A DNA stretch of 44,392 nt, taken from the NCBI GenBank assembly GCA_035495815.1, contig DATJFH010000213.1, forward strand, positions 1 through 44,392, read 5' to 3'. Each line of letters opens with the position of its first letter. Positions within the stretch are counted from its first letter, which is position 1. This document shows positions 7,768 to 16,418 of this stretch, piece after piece. This stretch comes from DATJFH01 sp035495815. GTDB lineage: Bacteria; Acidobacteriota; Terriglobia; Bryobacterales; Bryobacteraceae. Below the pieces are notes generated by a model. That model did not search any database, was not told the DNA's origin, and saw only the letters and a program-made list of their open reading frames with translations. A program made the position numbers and the translations under genes.

Positions 7768-8885
7768 GATTTCCGCTTTCCATGACCGCCGGGATGGCCG
7801 GCTACATATTCAAGAACAAGCTCATGCCCCGCCGGGAATGGCAGAAGGACGTGAAGCCCAAGGCCGAAGGGGCCAATCCTTTCCGGATCCTGCCGTCGGG
7901 ATTCGGCGAGGCGGAGGGCCTGCGGCCGATGCCGCACCCGATGATGAAGAAGCGGTTTCCGATCGTGCTGATGCTGGAGCCGCTGCACGCGTGCAATCTG
8001 ACCTGCACCGGCTGCGGACGGATCCGGGAGTACGAGTCCACCATCACCGAGCGGGTGCCGCTCGAAGAGTGCCTGGCGGCGGTGGACGAGTGCGGCGCCC
8101 CGATGGTCTCGATCTGCGGCGGCGAGCCGATGATGTATCCGCAGATCGGCGAGCTGGTGGCGGGCATACTCGAACGCGACAAGAACATCTACCTGTGCAC
8201 CAACGGCATGTTCATCCGGAAGCGGCTGCACGAGTTCCGTCCGGACCGCCGCTTCTTCTTCAACGTCCACCTGGACGGGATGGAGAAGAACCACGACATC
8301 GCGGTGGAGAAGGAGGGCGTCTTCCGCGAAGCCGTCGAAGGAATCCGGATCGCCAAGCAGGCCGGCTACATGGTGTGCACCAACACCACGATTTACAAAG
8401 AGACGGACATGCGGGAGATCGCCGAGCTGTTCGAGTTCCTCAAGCAGTTCGACGTGGACGGCCACCAGCTTTCGCCGGCGTACGGCTATTCGGCCGTCAA
8501 CGACCGGGAGATCTTCATGACGCGGGATGACATCCACGAGAAGTTCCGGGAGGCGGAGAAGCTGTTCAAGCCCTACCGGCTGAACCAGACCCCGATGTAC
8601 ATGGAGTTCCTGCGCGGCGAGAAGGAGCTGCCGTGCACGGCGTGGGGCAATCCCACTTACAACGTCAAGGGGTGGAAGGGGCCGTGCTACCTGATCACCG
8701 ACGGTCATTACAAGACCTTCGAAGCGTTGATGACGGAGACGCCCTGGGAAAGGTACGGGGCGGGGAACGGCGATCCGCGCTGCGACAACTGCATGGTGCA
8801 TTGCGGCTACGAGCCGTCGGCCGCCTTGATGATCAACGCCACGCTGGCGGACAGCTTCAAGATGCTGACCTGGACGCTGAGGTGA
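7764..8885 (+). CDS. hpnH: Adenosyl-hopene transferase, radical SAM (HpnH)
   Basis: HpnH joins the 5'-deoxyadenosyl group of SAM to hopene, giving adenosylhopane, the first step of side-chain extension. The 373-residue protein has the radical SAM cluster motif CNLTCTGC (C77, C81, C84), the CGGEPMM region that binds the SAM amino group, and a C-terminal cysteine-bearing DUF3463-type domain (CDNCMVHCGY). The start ATG 7764 overlaps the shc stop; the same frame is open much further upstream but that part is only the antiphase of shc. The N-terminus (PLSMTAGMAGYIFKNKL) is typical of the family. A 94-base gap without a gene follows before hpnA. Confidence 0.95.
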   Translation: MRFPLSMTAGMAGYIFKNKLMPRREWQKDVKPKAEGANPFRILPSGFGEAEGLRPMPHPMMKKRFPIVLMLEPLHACNLTCTGCGRIREYESTITERVPLEECLAAVDECGAPMVSICGGEPMMYPQIGELVAGILERDKNIYLCTNGMFIRKRLHEFRPDRRFFFNVHLDGMEKNHDIAVEKEGVFREAVEGIRIAKQAGYMVCTNTTIYKETDMREIAELFEFLKQFDVDGHQLSPAYGYSAVNDREIFMTRDDIHEKFREAEKLFKPYRLNQTPMYMEFLRGEKELPCTAWGNPTYNVKGWKGPCYLITDGHYKTFEALMTETPWERYGAGNGDPRCDNCMVHCGYEPSAALMINATLADSFKMLTWTLR

Positions 8886-8979
8886 AGCAGCCGCCGGCGC
8901 GGCGCGGCACGCCCGACATGAATTTTCGGGCGCGGGCGCGATCCATCCGCGCAGGCCCGGGCCCTGGCAACATCCGCCC

Positions 8980-9951
8980 GTGAGGGTCCTGGTCACCGGG
9001 GCCTCGGGATTCATCGGATGGCACGTGGCGCGGGCGCTGCTCGAAGCCGGGCATCAGGTGCGGGCCCTGGTGCGGCCGGGAAGCCGGGTCAGCGAAATCG
9101 AAGTCGAAGTCGCCACTGGGGATTTGAGAGATCCGGAGTCTTTACGCCGCGCTGTAGCGGGGTGCGCGCAGGTGTATCACGTGGCCGCCGATTACCGGTT
9201 GTGGGCGGCGCGGCCGGAAGAGCTGTACGAGTCGAATGTGGGGGGGACGCGGAATCTCCTCGAAGCGGCCCGGGGCGCCGGGGTGGGCAGGGTGGTTTAC
9301 ACGAGCACGGTGGGGTGCATCGGGATTCCTCCCGGCGGGGTGGGGGACGAAACCACTCGGGTCGGCGTGGAGGAGATGACCGGGGCGTACAAGCGGTCGA
9401 AGTTCCTGGCGGAGCAGGCGGCGCTGGAGTTTGCGCGGGGTGGAACGCCGGTGGTGATCGTCAATCCGACGGCGCCGGTCGGCAGCCATGATGTGAAGCC
9501 CACGCCGACGGGCAAGATCGTGCTGGATTTTCTGAAAGGCGACATGCCCGCATTCATCGACACGGGGCTGAACGTGGTGGATGTGGAGGATGTGGCCCGG
9601 GGGCACCTGCTGGCGGCGGAAAAGGGAAGGCCGGGGGAGCGATATATACTCGGCTGCGAGAATCTGACGCTGGCGGAGATTCTGGGGCGGCTGGCGCGGC
9701 TGGAAGGGCGGAAGGCTCCGGCGATCCGGCTGCCGTACGGGGTGGCCTACGCGGCGGGAGTCGCGTCGACGGCCTGGGCCAATCTCACGGGCTCGGCGCC
9801 GCGGGTGCCGCTCGATGCGGTACGGATGGCCCGCAAGAAGATGTTCGTTTCGCACGAGAAGGCGAAGCGGGAGCTGGGATTCGATCCGTCCGGGGTGGAC
9901 GAAGCCTTAAAGAGCGCGCTCGAGTGGTTCAGGCGGCGATGCTCTTCGTAG
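8980..9951 (+). CDS. hpnA: Hopanoid-associated sugar epimerase/dehydratase (HpnA)
   Basis: A 323-residue extended short-chain dehydrogenase of the NAD-dependent epimerase type found in hopanoid clusters. It starts directly with the Rossmann motif (VTGASGFIGWH, residues 5-15). The catalytic triad is visible as Ser in VYTSTVG (S109) and Y137-KRS-K141. The role proposed for HpnA, modifying the sugar-derived side chain, is not settled biochemically. The start is GTG 8980, since the fold begins at residue 2. The 3' end overlaps hpnG by 13 bases. In this operon it sits between adenosyl transfer (hpnH) and adenine removal (hpnG), which fits side-chain processing. Confidence 0.92.
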   Translation: MRVLVTGASGFIGWHVARALLEAGHQVRALVRPGSRVSEIEVEVATGDLRDPESLRRAVAGCAQVYHVAADYRLWAARPEELYESNVGGTRNLLEAARGAGVGRVVYTSTVGCIGIPPGGVGDETTRVGVEEMTGAYKRSKFLAEQAALEFARGGTPVVIVNPTAPVGSHDVKPTPTGKIVLDFLKGDMPAFIDTGLNVVDVEDVARGHLLAAEKGRPGERYILGCENLTLAEILGRLARLEGRKAPAIRLPYGVAYAAGVASTAWANLTGSAPRVPLDAVRMARKKMFVSHEKAKRELGFDPSGVDEALKSALEWFRRRCSS

Positions 9952-10637
9952 CAGCGGAGGCGCGGGAGTTCAGCGGGCTGCTGCCGTTCTGCCGGAAGGT
10001 GGAGCGGCTGGACTGGAAGATCGGGTGGGCGCGGAAGGGCGAGTTGAACGGCAGGCGGGTGTTTCTGGTCGCCAACGGAGCGGGGCCGAAACCGGCGGCG
10101 GAAGCGGTGGCGGCGGCCCGGTCGAAGACGGTCGGCGGAGATATGGATGCGGTGGTGAGCACGGGATTCTGCGGCGGGCTCGACCCGGCGCTGAAAATCG
10201 GCGACGTTTTCGTGGCCACCGGCATCGAATGTGCGGGAGTCTTGAATCCCGTGCGGACGCCCGAGGCGCGGCGGGCATGTTACGAAGGGACCCTGGTATC
10301 GATCGATAGAGTGGCCCAAACAGTTGAAGAGAAACGCAATTTACGGCGGTCCGGCGCGGCCGCCGTGGAAATGGAGGCCGCCGGCGTGCTTCCTCAAGTG
10401 AGAGAATGGGGAATGCCGTTTTATTGTGTGAGAGCGGTGACGGACCTGGCGGACGAATCCTTCCGGATCGACCTCAACGCCGCGCGCCGTCCGGACGGCC
10501 GCTTCAGCACACCGCGCATTCTGGCGGCCGCCATCCGGCGGCCTGCCGCGGCCGGGGCGGAATTGATGGAATTGCGTAAACGGTGCCTCACTGCAGCCAA
10601 AGCGCTGGGAGAATTCATTGCCGACTGCAGCTTCTGA
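9939..10637 (+). CDS. hpnG: Adenosylhopane nucleoside phosphorylase-like protein (HpnG)
   Basis: HpnG removes adenine from adenosylhopane to give (phospho)ribosylhopane. The 232-residue protein belongs to the purine nucleoside phosphorylase/MTAN fold: AEAREFSGLLPF at the start, VSTGFCGGLDP in the middle and AAAVEMEAAGVL for the nucleoside-binding helix, followed by VRAVTDLADE with the expected acidic residue. ATG 9939 is preferred over an in-frame GTG at 9924 because LFVAAEAREF is the usual first strand. It overlaps hpnA by 13 bases. The next gene either overlaps it (TTG 10618) or begins 37 bases after its stop (ATG 10675). Confidence 0.9.
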   Translation: MLFVAAEAREFSGLLPFCRKVERLDWKIGWARKGELNGRRVFLVANGAGPKPAAEAVAAARSKTVGGDMDAVVSTGFCGGLDPALKIGDVFVATGIECAGVLNPVRTPEARRACYEGTLVSIDRVAQTVEEKRNLRRSGAAAVEMEAAGVLPQVREWGMPFYCVRAVTDLADESFRIDLNAARRPDGRFSTPRILAAAIRRPAAAGAELMELRKRCLTAAKALGEFIADCSF

Positions 10638-10674
10638 CACCGAAGCCTCGCTGAAACAGCCTGTGCCGGGTACG

Positions 10675-11730
10675 ATGCATGCCGCGGTGTACAAGGGGAA
10701 ATCCGTGGTGTCGGTGGAGGAAGTGCCGACCCCGCGGATCGGCGCAGGCGAAATCCTGGTGCGGGTGGAAGCCTGCGGAATCTGCCACACGGATTTGAAG
10801 AAGATCGAATACGACCTGCTCGAGCCTCCGCGAATTTACGGGCACGAGACGGCGGGGGTGGTGGCGCAGGTGGGCGAGAGCGTGCGTCAGTTCTCGGTGG
10901 GGGATCGCGTGGTCGCCTTCCACCACATCCCGTGCATGAAGTGTTTCTACTGCCAGCGCAAGGTCTACGCGCAGTGTCCGGTTTACAAGAAAGTCGGGAT
11001 CACGGCCGGTTTCGAGCCGGCGGGCGGCGGGTTCGCGCAGTACGTGCGCGTCATGGACTGGATCGTGCGGGCGGGAGTGGAGAAAATCCCCGAAGGAGTC
11101 TCGTTCGAGCGGGCGTGCCTGGTCGAACCGGTGAATACCTGCCTGAAAGCGGTAGTGCAGTGCGACCCGAAGCCGGGCGAGACCGTGCTGGTGGTGGGGC
11201 AGGGTCCGATCGGCCTGCTGTTCACGATGCTGCTGCGGCGGACGGGAGCGAAGATCTACGCGACGGATACTTTCGAGCGGCGGCTGGAGATGGGGCGCCG
11301 TCTGGGAGCGATCGAGGCGTGGAATCCGCGCAATACGGACGTGGTCTCGAAGATGAGCGGCCTGACGGAGGGCCGCGGCGCGGACCTGGTGATAGTGGCG
11401 GCGTCGGCTCCCGGCCTGGTGGAGCACGCGATCGCCTGCTCGCGGCCGGGGTCGAGGATTTTGCTGTTCGCGCAGACCTCCGACAAGGAGCGCATCGAGC
11501 TGTCGGGCGCATCGATCTGCATGGGGGAGCGGACGGTCTTCGGCTGCTACAGCGCGTCGGTGGAGCTGCAGAAAGAATCCGCCGAGCTCGTCTTCAGCGG
11601 CCAGATCTCAGTGGAAGACCTTATATCTCACCGCCTTCCGCTCGTTAAAATAGGTTCAGGATTCGACATGGCGTTGCATCCGGACGAGCAATCGTTGAAA
11701 ATCATTGTTCAGCCTCAGAGGTGCTCATAG
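10675..11730 (+). CDS. Zinc-dependent alcohol/polyol dehydrogenase (MDR family) in the hopanoid operon
   Basis: A 351-residue medium-chain dehydrogenase. Catalytic zinc ligands are C37 (CGICHTD), H57-E58 (GHET) and the Glu of LVEP. Structural zinc is bound by C87, C90, C93 and C101. The NAD(P) motif is VVGQGPIGLL. A TTG at 10618 would extend the protein by 19 unrelated residues and overlap hpnG; ATG 10675 gives the standard N-terminus (MHAAVYKGKSVVSVEEVPTP) and is preferred. The substrate is unknown. Its position between hpnG and hpnC suggests it acts on a hopanoid side-chain intermediate such as ribosylhopane, but that is inference. The end touches the second dehydrogenase (TAGTG). Confidence 0.88.
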   Translation: MHAAVYKGKSVVSVEEVPTPRIGAGEILVRVEACGICHTDLKKIEYDLLEPPRIYGHETAGVVAQVGESVRQFSVGDRVVAFHHIPCMKCFYCQRKVYAQCPVYKKVGITAGFEPAGGGFAQYVRVMDWIVRAGVEKIPEGVSFERACLVEPVNTCLKAVVQCDPKPGETVLVVGQGPIGLLFTMLLRRTGAKIYATDTFERRLEMGRRLGAIEAWNPRNTDVVSKMSGLTEGRGADLVIVAASAPGLVEHAIACSRPGSRILLFAQTSDKERIELSGASICMGERTVFGCYSASVELQKESAELVFSGQISVEDLISHRLPLVKIGSGFDMALHPDEQSLKIIVQPQRCS

Positions 11731-12770
11731 TGAAAAGCCAGATGATGGCTGCCGTCCTTTATGGCAAGGAACACTTGCAGGTGGAGCCGGTAGCCGTGCC
11801 CGAGATTAACCGGGGAGACCTTCTTGTCCGCGTGCAGGTGGCGCTGACGTGCGGCACCGATGTCAAGGTGTTCCGGCGCGGCTACCACGCGCGGATGATC
11901 GTTCCGCCGGCGGTGTTCGGTCATGAACTGGCTGGAGACGTGGTGGCGCGCGGGGCGGATGTCACTCGATTTACCCTGGGCGAGCGGGTGGTGGCGGCCA
12001 ATTCGGCCCCCTGCGAAGAGTGCTATTTCTGTCTGCGGGACCAGCAGAATCTGTGCGAAGACATCCTGTTCAATAACGGAGCCTACGCGCAATACATCCG
12101 GATTCCGGCGCGCATCGTGGAGCGCAATACCTATTCCATTCCGGCGCACGTGAGCTATCAGGACGCGGCGCTGGTGGAGCCGCTGGCGTGCGTGCTGCGC
12201 GGGCTCGAGGAGAGCGGGATCCGGCGGGGCGATACAGTGGGGATCATCGGGCTCGGGCCGATCGGGCTGATGTTCGTCCGGCTGGCGAAGGTGTACGGGG
12301 CGCGGGTGATCGCCATCGGGCGGCGCAAGACGCAACTCGACCGCGCCGAGGCGATGGGCGCCGACGAGCTGATCTGCACGGCGACGGTTCCCCAGCCGGC
12401 GGGCGCGGTTCGCCAGATGACCGGCGGGCGGGGCGTCGACATCGCCATCGAAGCGGTGGGCAAACCTGAAACCTGGCATTGGGCGGTGGACATGGTGCGC
12501 CGCGGCGGAACGGTGAACTTCTTCGGCGGCTGTCCGAACGAGAGCAAAGTGAGCCTGGACACATCGCTGCTGCACTATTCGGAAATCACGTGCAAGGCGA
12601 GCTTCCATCACACGCCCGCTCATATCCGCAAGGCGCTCGAGATCGTCAGCAACGGCGACATCTCCGCCCGGGACTTCGTCAACCGGGAAGAGCCGCTGAC
12701 CAATCTGCTGGAAGTGATGCGCCACCTGATGAGCCACAACGGTCACCTCAAGACCGCCATCATTCCGTGA
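11730..12770 (+). CDS. Second zinc-dependent dehydrogenase (MDR family) in the hopanoid operon
   Basis: A 346-residue paralogue of the preceding enzyme. Catalytic zinc residues are C41 (TCGTD), H65-E66 (GHEL) and the Glu of LVEP; the structural zinc cysteines are C95, C98, C101 and C109; the nucleotide motif is IIGLGPIGLMF. GTG 11730 is chosen because GAGGTG lies 7 bases before it and the G overlaps the preceding stop. The two neighbours differ widely in sequence, so they are not a recent duplication and probably have distinct steps or form a heteromer. The stop overlaps the hpnC GTG (GTGA). A role in forming or trimming the polyol side chain is inferred from position only. Confidence 0.88.
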   Translation: MKSQMMAAVLYGKEHLQVEPVAVPEINRGDLLVRVQVALTCGTDVKVFRRGYHARMIVPPAVFGHELAGDVVARGADVTRFTLGERVVAANSAPCEECYFCLRDQQNLCEDILFNNGAYAQYIRIPARIVERNTYSIPAHVSYQDAALVEPLACVLRGLEESGIRRGDTVGIIGLGPIGLMFVRLAKVYGARVIAIGRRKTQLDRAEAMGADELICTATVPQPAGAVRQMTGGRGVDIAIEAVGKPETWHWAVDMVRRGGTVNFFGGCPNESKVSLDTSLLHYSEITCKASFHHTPAHIRKALEIVSNGDISARDFVNREEPLTNLLEVMRHLMSHNGHLKTAIIP

Positions 12771-13684
12771 GCCCGCTGGCTCCCGCGGACTTCGTGCGGT
12801 CGCCGGAGGCCATGGCGGCGCGCTACAACGTCGCCGAAGCCGAATCATACACGCGCCGGCTGGCTACCAGCCACTACGAAAACTTCCACGTCGTCAGTTT
12901 CCTGCTGCCCAAGCGCCTGCATCAGGATTTCTACAACGTGTACGCTTTCTGCCGCTGGGCGGACGATCTGGGCGACGAAATCGGCGACCGGCAGGAGAGC
13001 CTGCGCCTGCTGGCCTGGTGGCGGGAGCAACTGGACGCCATGTACGCGGGCGAGGCCGCGCATCCTGTCTTCGTGGCGCTGCGGGGCGCGGTAGACCGGC
13101 ACTCGATCCCGAAGGAGCCGCTGGCGGACCTGATCACGGCGTTCACGCAGGACCAGACGGTGTCGCGCTACGCCACCTATGAGGCGCTTTTCGAATACTG
13201 CCGCTATTCGGCGAATCCGGTAGGGCGGCTGGTGCTGCGGCTGTGCGGGTATTCGGACGCGGAGCGAATCCGGCTCTCCGACGCCACCTGCACGGCGCTG
13301 CAATTGGCCAACTTCTGGCAGGACGTGACCGTCGATCTCCAGAAAGACCGTGTCTACATCCCGCTCGAAGCTTTGTCGCGGCACGGCTCGGGCGTGGAAG
13401 AGGTCTTCGCCCGCCGGGCCACTCCCGCGTTCCGCGCCGCGATGCGGGAAGCGGTGGACCGGGCGGAGAGTCTTTTCCAGCAGGGATTGCCTTTGGCGGG
13501 CATGGTGGACCGCCGCCTTTCGCTCGATCTGGACCTGTTCAGCCGGGGGGGCTTGCGGGTGCTGCAGAAAATCCGGGAGCTGGATTACGACGTGCTGTCG
13601 GGGCGTCCGGCGATCTCGAAAGCGGAACGGCTGCGCCTGCTGTTCGGGGCCATGGCGCGAGCGGCCTTCCGAAGAGCGGCGTGA
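12767..13684 (+). CDS. hpnC: Hydroxysqualene synthase (HpnC)
   Basis: HpnC belongs to the trans-isoprenyl diphosphate/squalene-phytoene synthase family. In the HpnCDE route it turns presqualene diphosphate into hydroxysqualene. The 305-residue protein has the first acidic motif D66-D67-LGDE (FCRWADDLGDE) and a second motif in NFWQDVTVDLQKDRVYIP. The start is GTG 12767, overlapping the previous stop as GTGA; an ATG at 12811 is possible but would cut conserved sequence close. An open frame extends upstream through the dehydrogenase gene but has no coding character. The assignment as HpnC rather than HpnD is based on its 'HYENFHVVSFLLPK' N-terminus and on gene order. Confidence 0.92.
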   Translation: MSPLAPADFVRSPEAMAARYNVAEAESYTRRLATSHYENFHVVSFLLPKRLHQDFYNVYAFCRWADDLGDEIGDRQESLRLLAWWREQLDAMYAGEAAHPVFVALRGAVDRHSIPKEPLADLITAFTQDQTVSRYATYEALFEYCRYSANPVGRLVLRLCGYSDAERIRLSDATCTALQLANFWQDVTVDLQKDRVYIPLEALSRHGSGVEEVFARRATPAFRAAMREAVDRAESLFQQGLPLAGMVDRRLSLDLDLFSRGGLRVLQKIRELDYDVLSGRPAISKAERLRLLFGAMARAAFRRAA

Positions 13685-14520
13685 GCGGGGAACTCGAGAG
13701 ATCCTACGCGCATTGCCGCGCGGTGGCCCGGCGCCGGGCCAGGAACTTTTACTACTCTTTCCTGCTGCTGCCGCGGGATCAGCGCGACGCCATGTGCGCG
13801 GTCTACGCCTTCATGCGCTACTGCGACGACCTGAGCGACGAGCCGGGGGCCACGCTCGCCCCGCTCCAGCGCTGGCGCGCGGCCCTCGACCACGCGCTGG
13901 CCGGAGAGTACGAGGGCCATCCGGCGCTGCCGGCGTTCCACGACACCGTCAAACGGTATCGAATTCCACCGAGGTATTTCCACGAGATGATCGACGGCGT
14001 CAGCTCGGACCTGCAGGCGCGGCGCATCCTGACGTTCGACCAGCTTTACCGCTACTGCTACCAGGTGGCTTCGGTGGTGGGGCTGGCCATCATCCACATT
14101 TTCGGTTTCGAATCTCCCGAGGCGCCGGGGCTGGCCGAGAAATGCGGCGTCGCGTTCCAGCTGACCAACATCCTGCGGGACGTGCGCGAAGACGCGGAAC
14201 GGGACAGGGTCTACCTGCCGCAGGAGGATCTGGCGCGTTTTGGGGTGCGGGTGGAGAGCCTGGGGGCCGGACAGGCATCGCCGGAGTTCAGCGCGCTGCT
14301 GCGGTTTGAAGCGGCGCGGGCGCGGGCTTATTACGAGGAATCGAAGCCGCTGGTGGGCCTGGTGCACGCCCGCAGCCGCTCGTCATTGTGGGCGCTGATC
14401 GAGATCTACTCGCGGCTGCTCGGGAAGATCGAGGAAGCAGGAGGCGGGGTTCTGTCGCGCCGCGTGTCTCTTTCGGCGGGGGAGAAATCGTGGATCGTAG
14501 TCCGGGCTCTGACGCGGTGA
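13681..14520 (+). CDS. hpnD: Presqualene diphosphate synthase (HpnD)
   Basis: HpnD condenses two farnesyl diphosphates to presqualene diphosphate, the substrate of HpnC. The 279-residue protein has both aspartate-rich motifs: Y-C-D49-D50-LSDE (FMRYCDDLSDEPG) and NILRDVREDAERDRVYLP. The N-terminal RRRARNFYYSFLLLP helix is characteristic. The start is GTG 13681 overlapping the hpnC stop (GTGA). It is the last gene of the operon. The third gene of this pathway, hpnE (FAD-dependent reduction of hydroxysqualene to squalene), does not follow, and no such gene occurs in the window. Confidence 0.93.
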   Translation: MSGELERSYAHCRAVARRRARNFYYSFLLLPRDQRDAMCAVYAFMRYCDDLSDEPGATLAPLQRWRAALDHALAGEYEGHPALPAFHDTVKRYRIPPRYFHEMIDGVSSDLQARRILTFDQLYRYCYQVASVVGLAIIHIFGFESPEAPGLAEKCGVAFQLTNILRDVREDAERDRVYLPQEDLARFGVRVESLGAGQASPEFSALLRFEAARARAYYEESKPLVGLVHARSRSSLWALIEIYSRLLGKIEEAGGGVLSRRVSLSAGEKSWIVVRALTR

Positions 14521-14581
14521 ATCGAGGGCAGTCCCGCCGGGGCGCGCAGCCTCGAGAGCTGCGTGGGAGGTTCCGGGACGT

Positions 14582-14962
14582 CTAATGGAGAATCAGCCAA
14601 ACCAGCGCCAGGGCAGCCCCCAGGGCGACGGCTCCGATGAGCTGCGGCACATTCCAGCCGGGCCTGTCCGGCGGCCTCCGGGACGCGGGCGCGGGGGCCG
14701 GCAGGCTGCGGATGGCTTTGGCGATCTCCTTGCGGCCCTGACGGTCCGCAATCACGATCGTCGCCGAGTTCAGTCCGTTGGTCGATCGCAGCAGCTGGCG
14801 CTTCAGCGCTTCGGGAACTTCGTCCACGGACCGGTACACGTTCCGCACTTCGCCCCTCGAGATCAGGATGGTGGAAGTTCTGATGACGCCTTTCGAAGAG
14901 CGGCATCGGGGGCAGGCTCCAGCGGCGCCGTCGAAACTGCGATTGCATTCCGGGCAGACCAT
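14582..14962 (-). CDS. Zinc-ribbon protein with a C-terminal membrane anchor
   Basis: A 126-residue protein of unknown function. An N-terminal zinc ribbon (MVCPECN ... ACPRCRS) is followed by about 60 polar residues and a single C-terminal hydrophobic helix (LIGAVALGAALALVWLILH), so it is predicted to be tail-anchored with the ribbon in the cytoplasm. The ATG at 14962 is preceded by AGGAACCGGAATC, a fair ribosome binding site. It lies 20 bases downstream of the LysR gene on the same strand, so the two are probably co-transcribed, and its end points at the end of the hpnD operon. Confidence 0.75.
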   Translation of the reverse strand: MVCPECNRSFDGAAGACPRCRSSKGVIRTSTILISRGEVRNVYRSVDEVPEALKRQLLRSTNGLNSATIVIADRQGRKEIAKAIRSLPAPAPASRRPPDRPGWNVPQLIGAVALGAALALVWLILH

Positions 14963-14982
14963 GATTCCGGTTCCTAACGATT

Positions 14983-15909
14983 CTAACCTGCAACGAGCTT
15001 GGGCAATTTCTTGCCATCGGCCCGGTGTTCTCCCACATTGTCCAGGATCACCTGGATAAATCCCAGCGCGGCTTTGGACAGCGCCTTGTCCCGCCGGTAA
15101 ATCAGACCTAAGCGGCGCACCATCGGTTCGGGCGCCAGCGCGATTGATTTGATCCTTCCGGCCGAGATCTCTTCCTGGCAATTCGACGCGGCCAAAAATG
15201 AAATGCCGAGGCCGGCCATCACGAAGCGTTTCATCATCTCGGTGGAATCGAGCTCCATCGAGACATGAATCCGATCTTCCACGGGCTCGAACCAGGCGTT
15301 GAGCCGCGTGCGGGTCACGCCGGATTTCGGCAGCAGCAGCGGATGGCCGACGGTGTCCTCGCAAGTGACCGCCGTTCGCCCGGAGAGGGGATGCCGGGCC
15401 GGTACGATCAAACGAATCTCATCGCGATGCACATTGACCACCTGGAGGCGCTTCTCCTCGACCGGCAGCTGCGTCAGTCCGAAATCGGCGATGTTCTCCA
15501 TCACCGCTTCCACAACGCGCGATCCGTAGGAACGATCGACCAGAAGCTGCACCGCCGGAAACAGGCTCTTGTACTCGGCGAACACTACGGGCAGAACATA
15601 GATGCAGGTGGCTTCGTTGGCGGCGATCACCAGCTCTCCCCGCGGGTTCCGCTCCAGCTCGTTGATCGTATCCTGCGCGCGGCGGCGAAGGTCGAGCATC
15701 TGGCCGGCGTACTCGCTGAAGATCTTGCCGGCCGTCGTCAGGGTTATCCGGCTGCCGAAGCGTTCAAAGAGCGCCGTCCGAAGCTCCTGTTCGAGCTGCC
15801 TGACCTGGGCGCTGATGGCCGGCTGCGTACGGTAGCAGGTCTGAGCGGCTTTCGAGAAGCTCTTCAGCCTGACGATTTCCAGGAACGTATGCAGTTGGTC
15901 AAAATCCAT
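14983..15909 (-). CDS. LysR-family transcriptional regulator
   Basis: A 308-residue LysR-type regulator. The N-terminal winged helix-turn-helix (residues 1-60, MDFDQLHTFLEIVRLKSFSK then AAQTCYRTQPAISAQVRQLE) is followed by a periplasmic-binding-like effector domain (about 90-295). ATG 15909 starts the conserved HTH; a longer in-frame extension to 16008 has no homology-like character. It runs convergently to the hopanoid operon and is followed by a zinc-ribbon membrane protein. Its upstream region (15910-16418) is 500 bases long and would hold its own operator. The effector is not readable from sequence; control of the neighbouring hopanoid genes is possible but unsupported. Confidence 0.92.
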   Translation of the reverse strand: MDFDQLHTFLEIVRLKSFSKAAQTCYRTQPAISAQVRQLEQELRTALFERFGSRITLTTAGKIFSEYAGQMLDLRRRAQDTINELERNPRGELVIAANEATCIYVLPVVFAEYKSLFPAVQLLVDRSYGSRVVEAVMENIADFGLTQLPVEEKRLQVVNVHRDEIRLIVPARHPLSGRTAVTCEDTVGHPLLLPKSGVTRTRLNAWFEPVEDRIHVSMELDSTEMMKRFVMAGLGISFLAASNCQEEISAGRIKSIALAPEPMVRRLGLIYRRDKALSKAALGFIQVILDNVGEHRADGKKLPKLVAG

Positions 15910-16418
15910 ATAAACGGCCGCTTCGCGCGCCGTCGAAACAAATACGAAACGCGGGATAGAAATATTGAATCTCCATCCCCAAACTTGGCTTTGGTCCAAT
16001 TGTAACAAAGGACCCGGGGCGGTGCGGTTTCGGGGGACGGAAAACTCGCGGAAAAACGTGGCGGACTCCGGGCGCAGCCTCTGGACACGCTCATGACAAG
16101 TGGCGCGATCTGCGCCCGGTGTTCCGCGGCGGGGCGTCCTCTGTTGAGGGGCAGGTTCGTGGGCTGCCGGAGAACTCGCGGCTGGATGCCCGATGAAGCG
16201 GCGAGTCCGCGAGGTTACTAACCAAAAGGTGAGTGAATTCGCCTTTCGGTTCTCTTTCCACGTCTTGCCGGCCGCCGGTCCAAGCCCAAGTCGATCCTTA
16301 AGAAGCTAACCGTCAATGGCTTACCAGGCCAGCCGAGTTCTCCGGCGCGATTGGAGAACGGGGTGCGCTTCAGTCGGCGTCCCCGGAAAAGGAAATCCAA
16401 AGCAAAAAGGAGAACGAG
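15910..16418. other. Intergenic region between the divergent LysR and secreted-protein genes
   Basis: No convincing gene on either strand, no tRNA-like fold, and no clear -35/-10 pair was found. Open frames in it overlap each other without coding character. It must contain promoters for both flanking genes, and LysR regulators commonly bind such divergent regions at T-N11-A palindromes, but I could not single one out with confidence. Confidence 0.5.

Noticed and set aside
15910..16418. A tRNA or small RNA gene in the long intergenic region
   Set aside because: No cloverleaf arms, no paired stem long enough and no promoter-terminator pair could be found.
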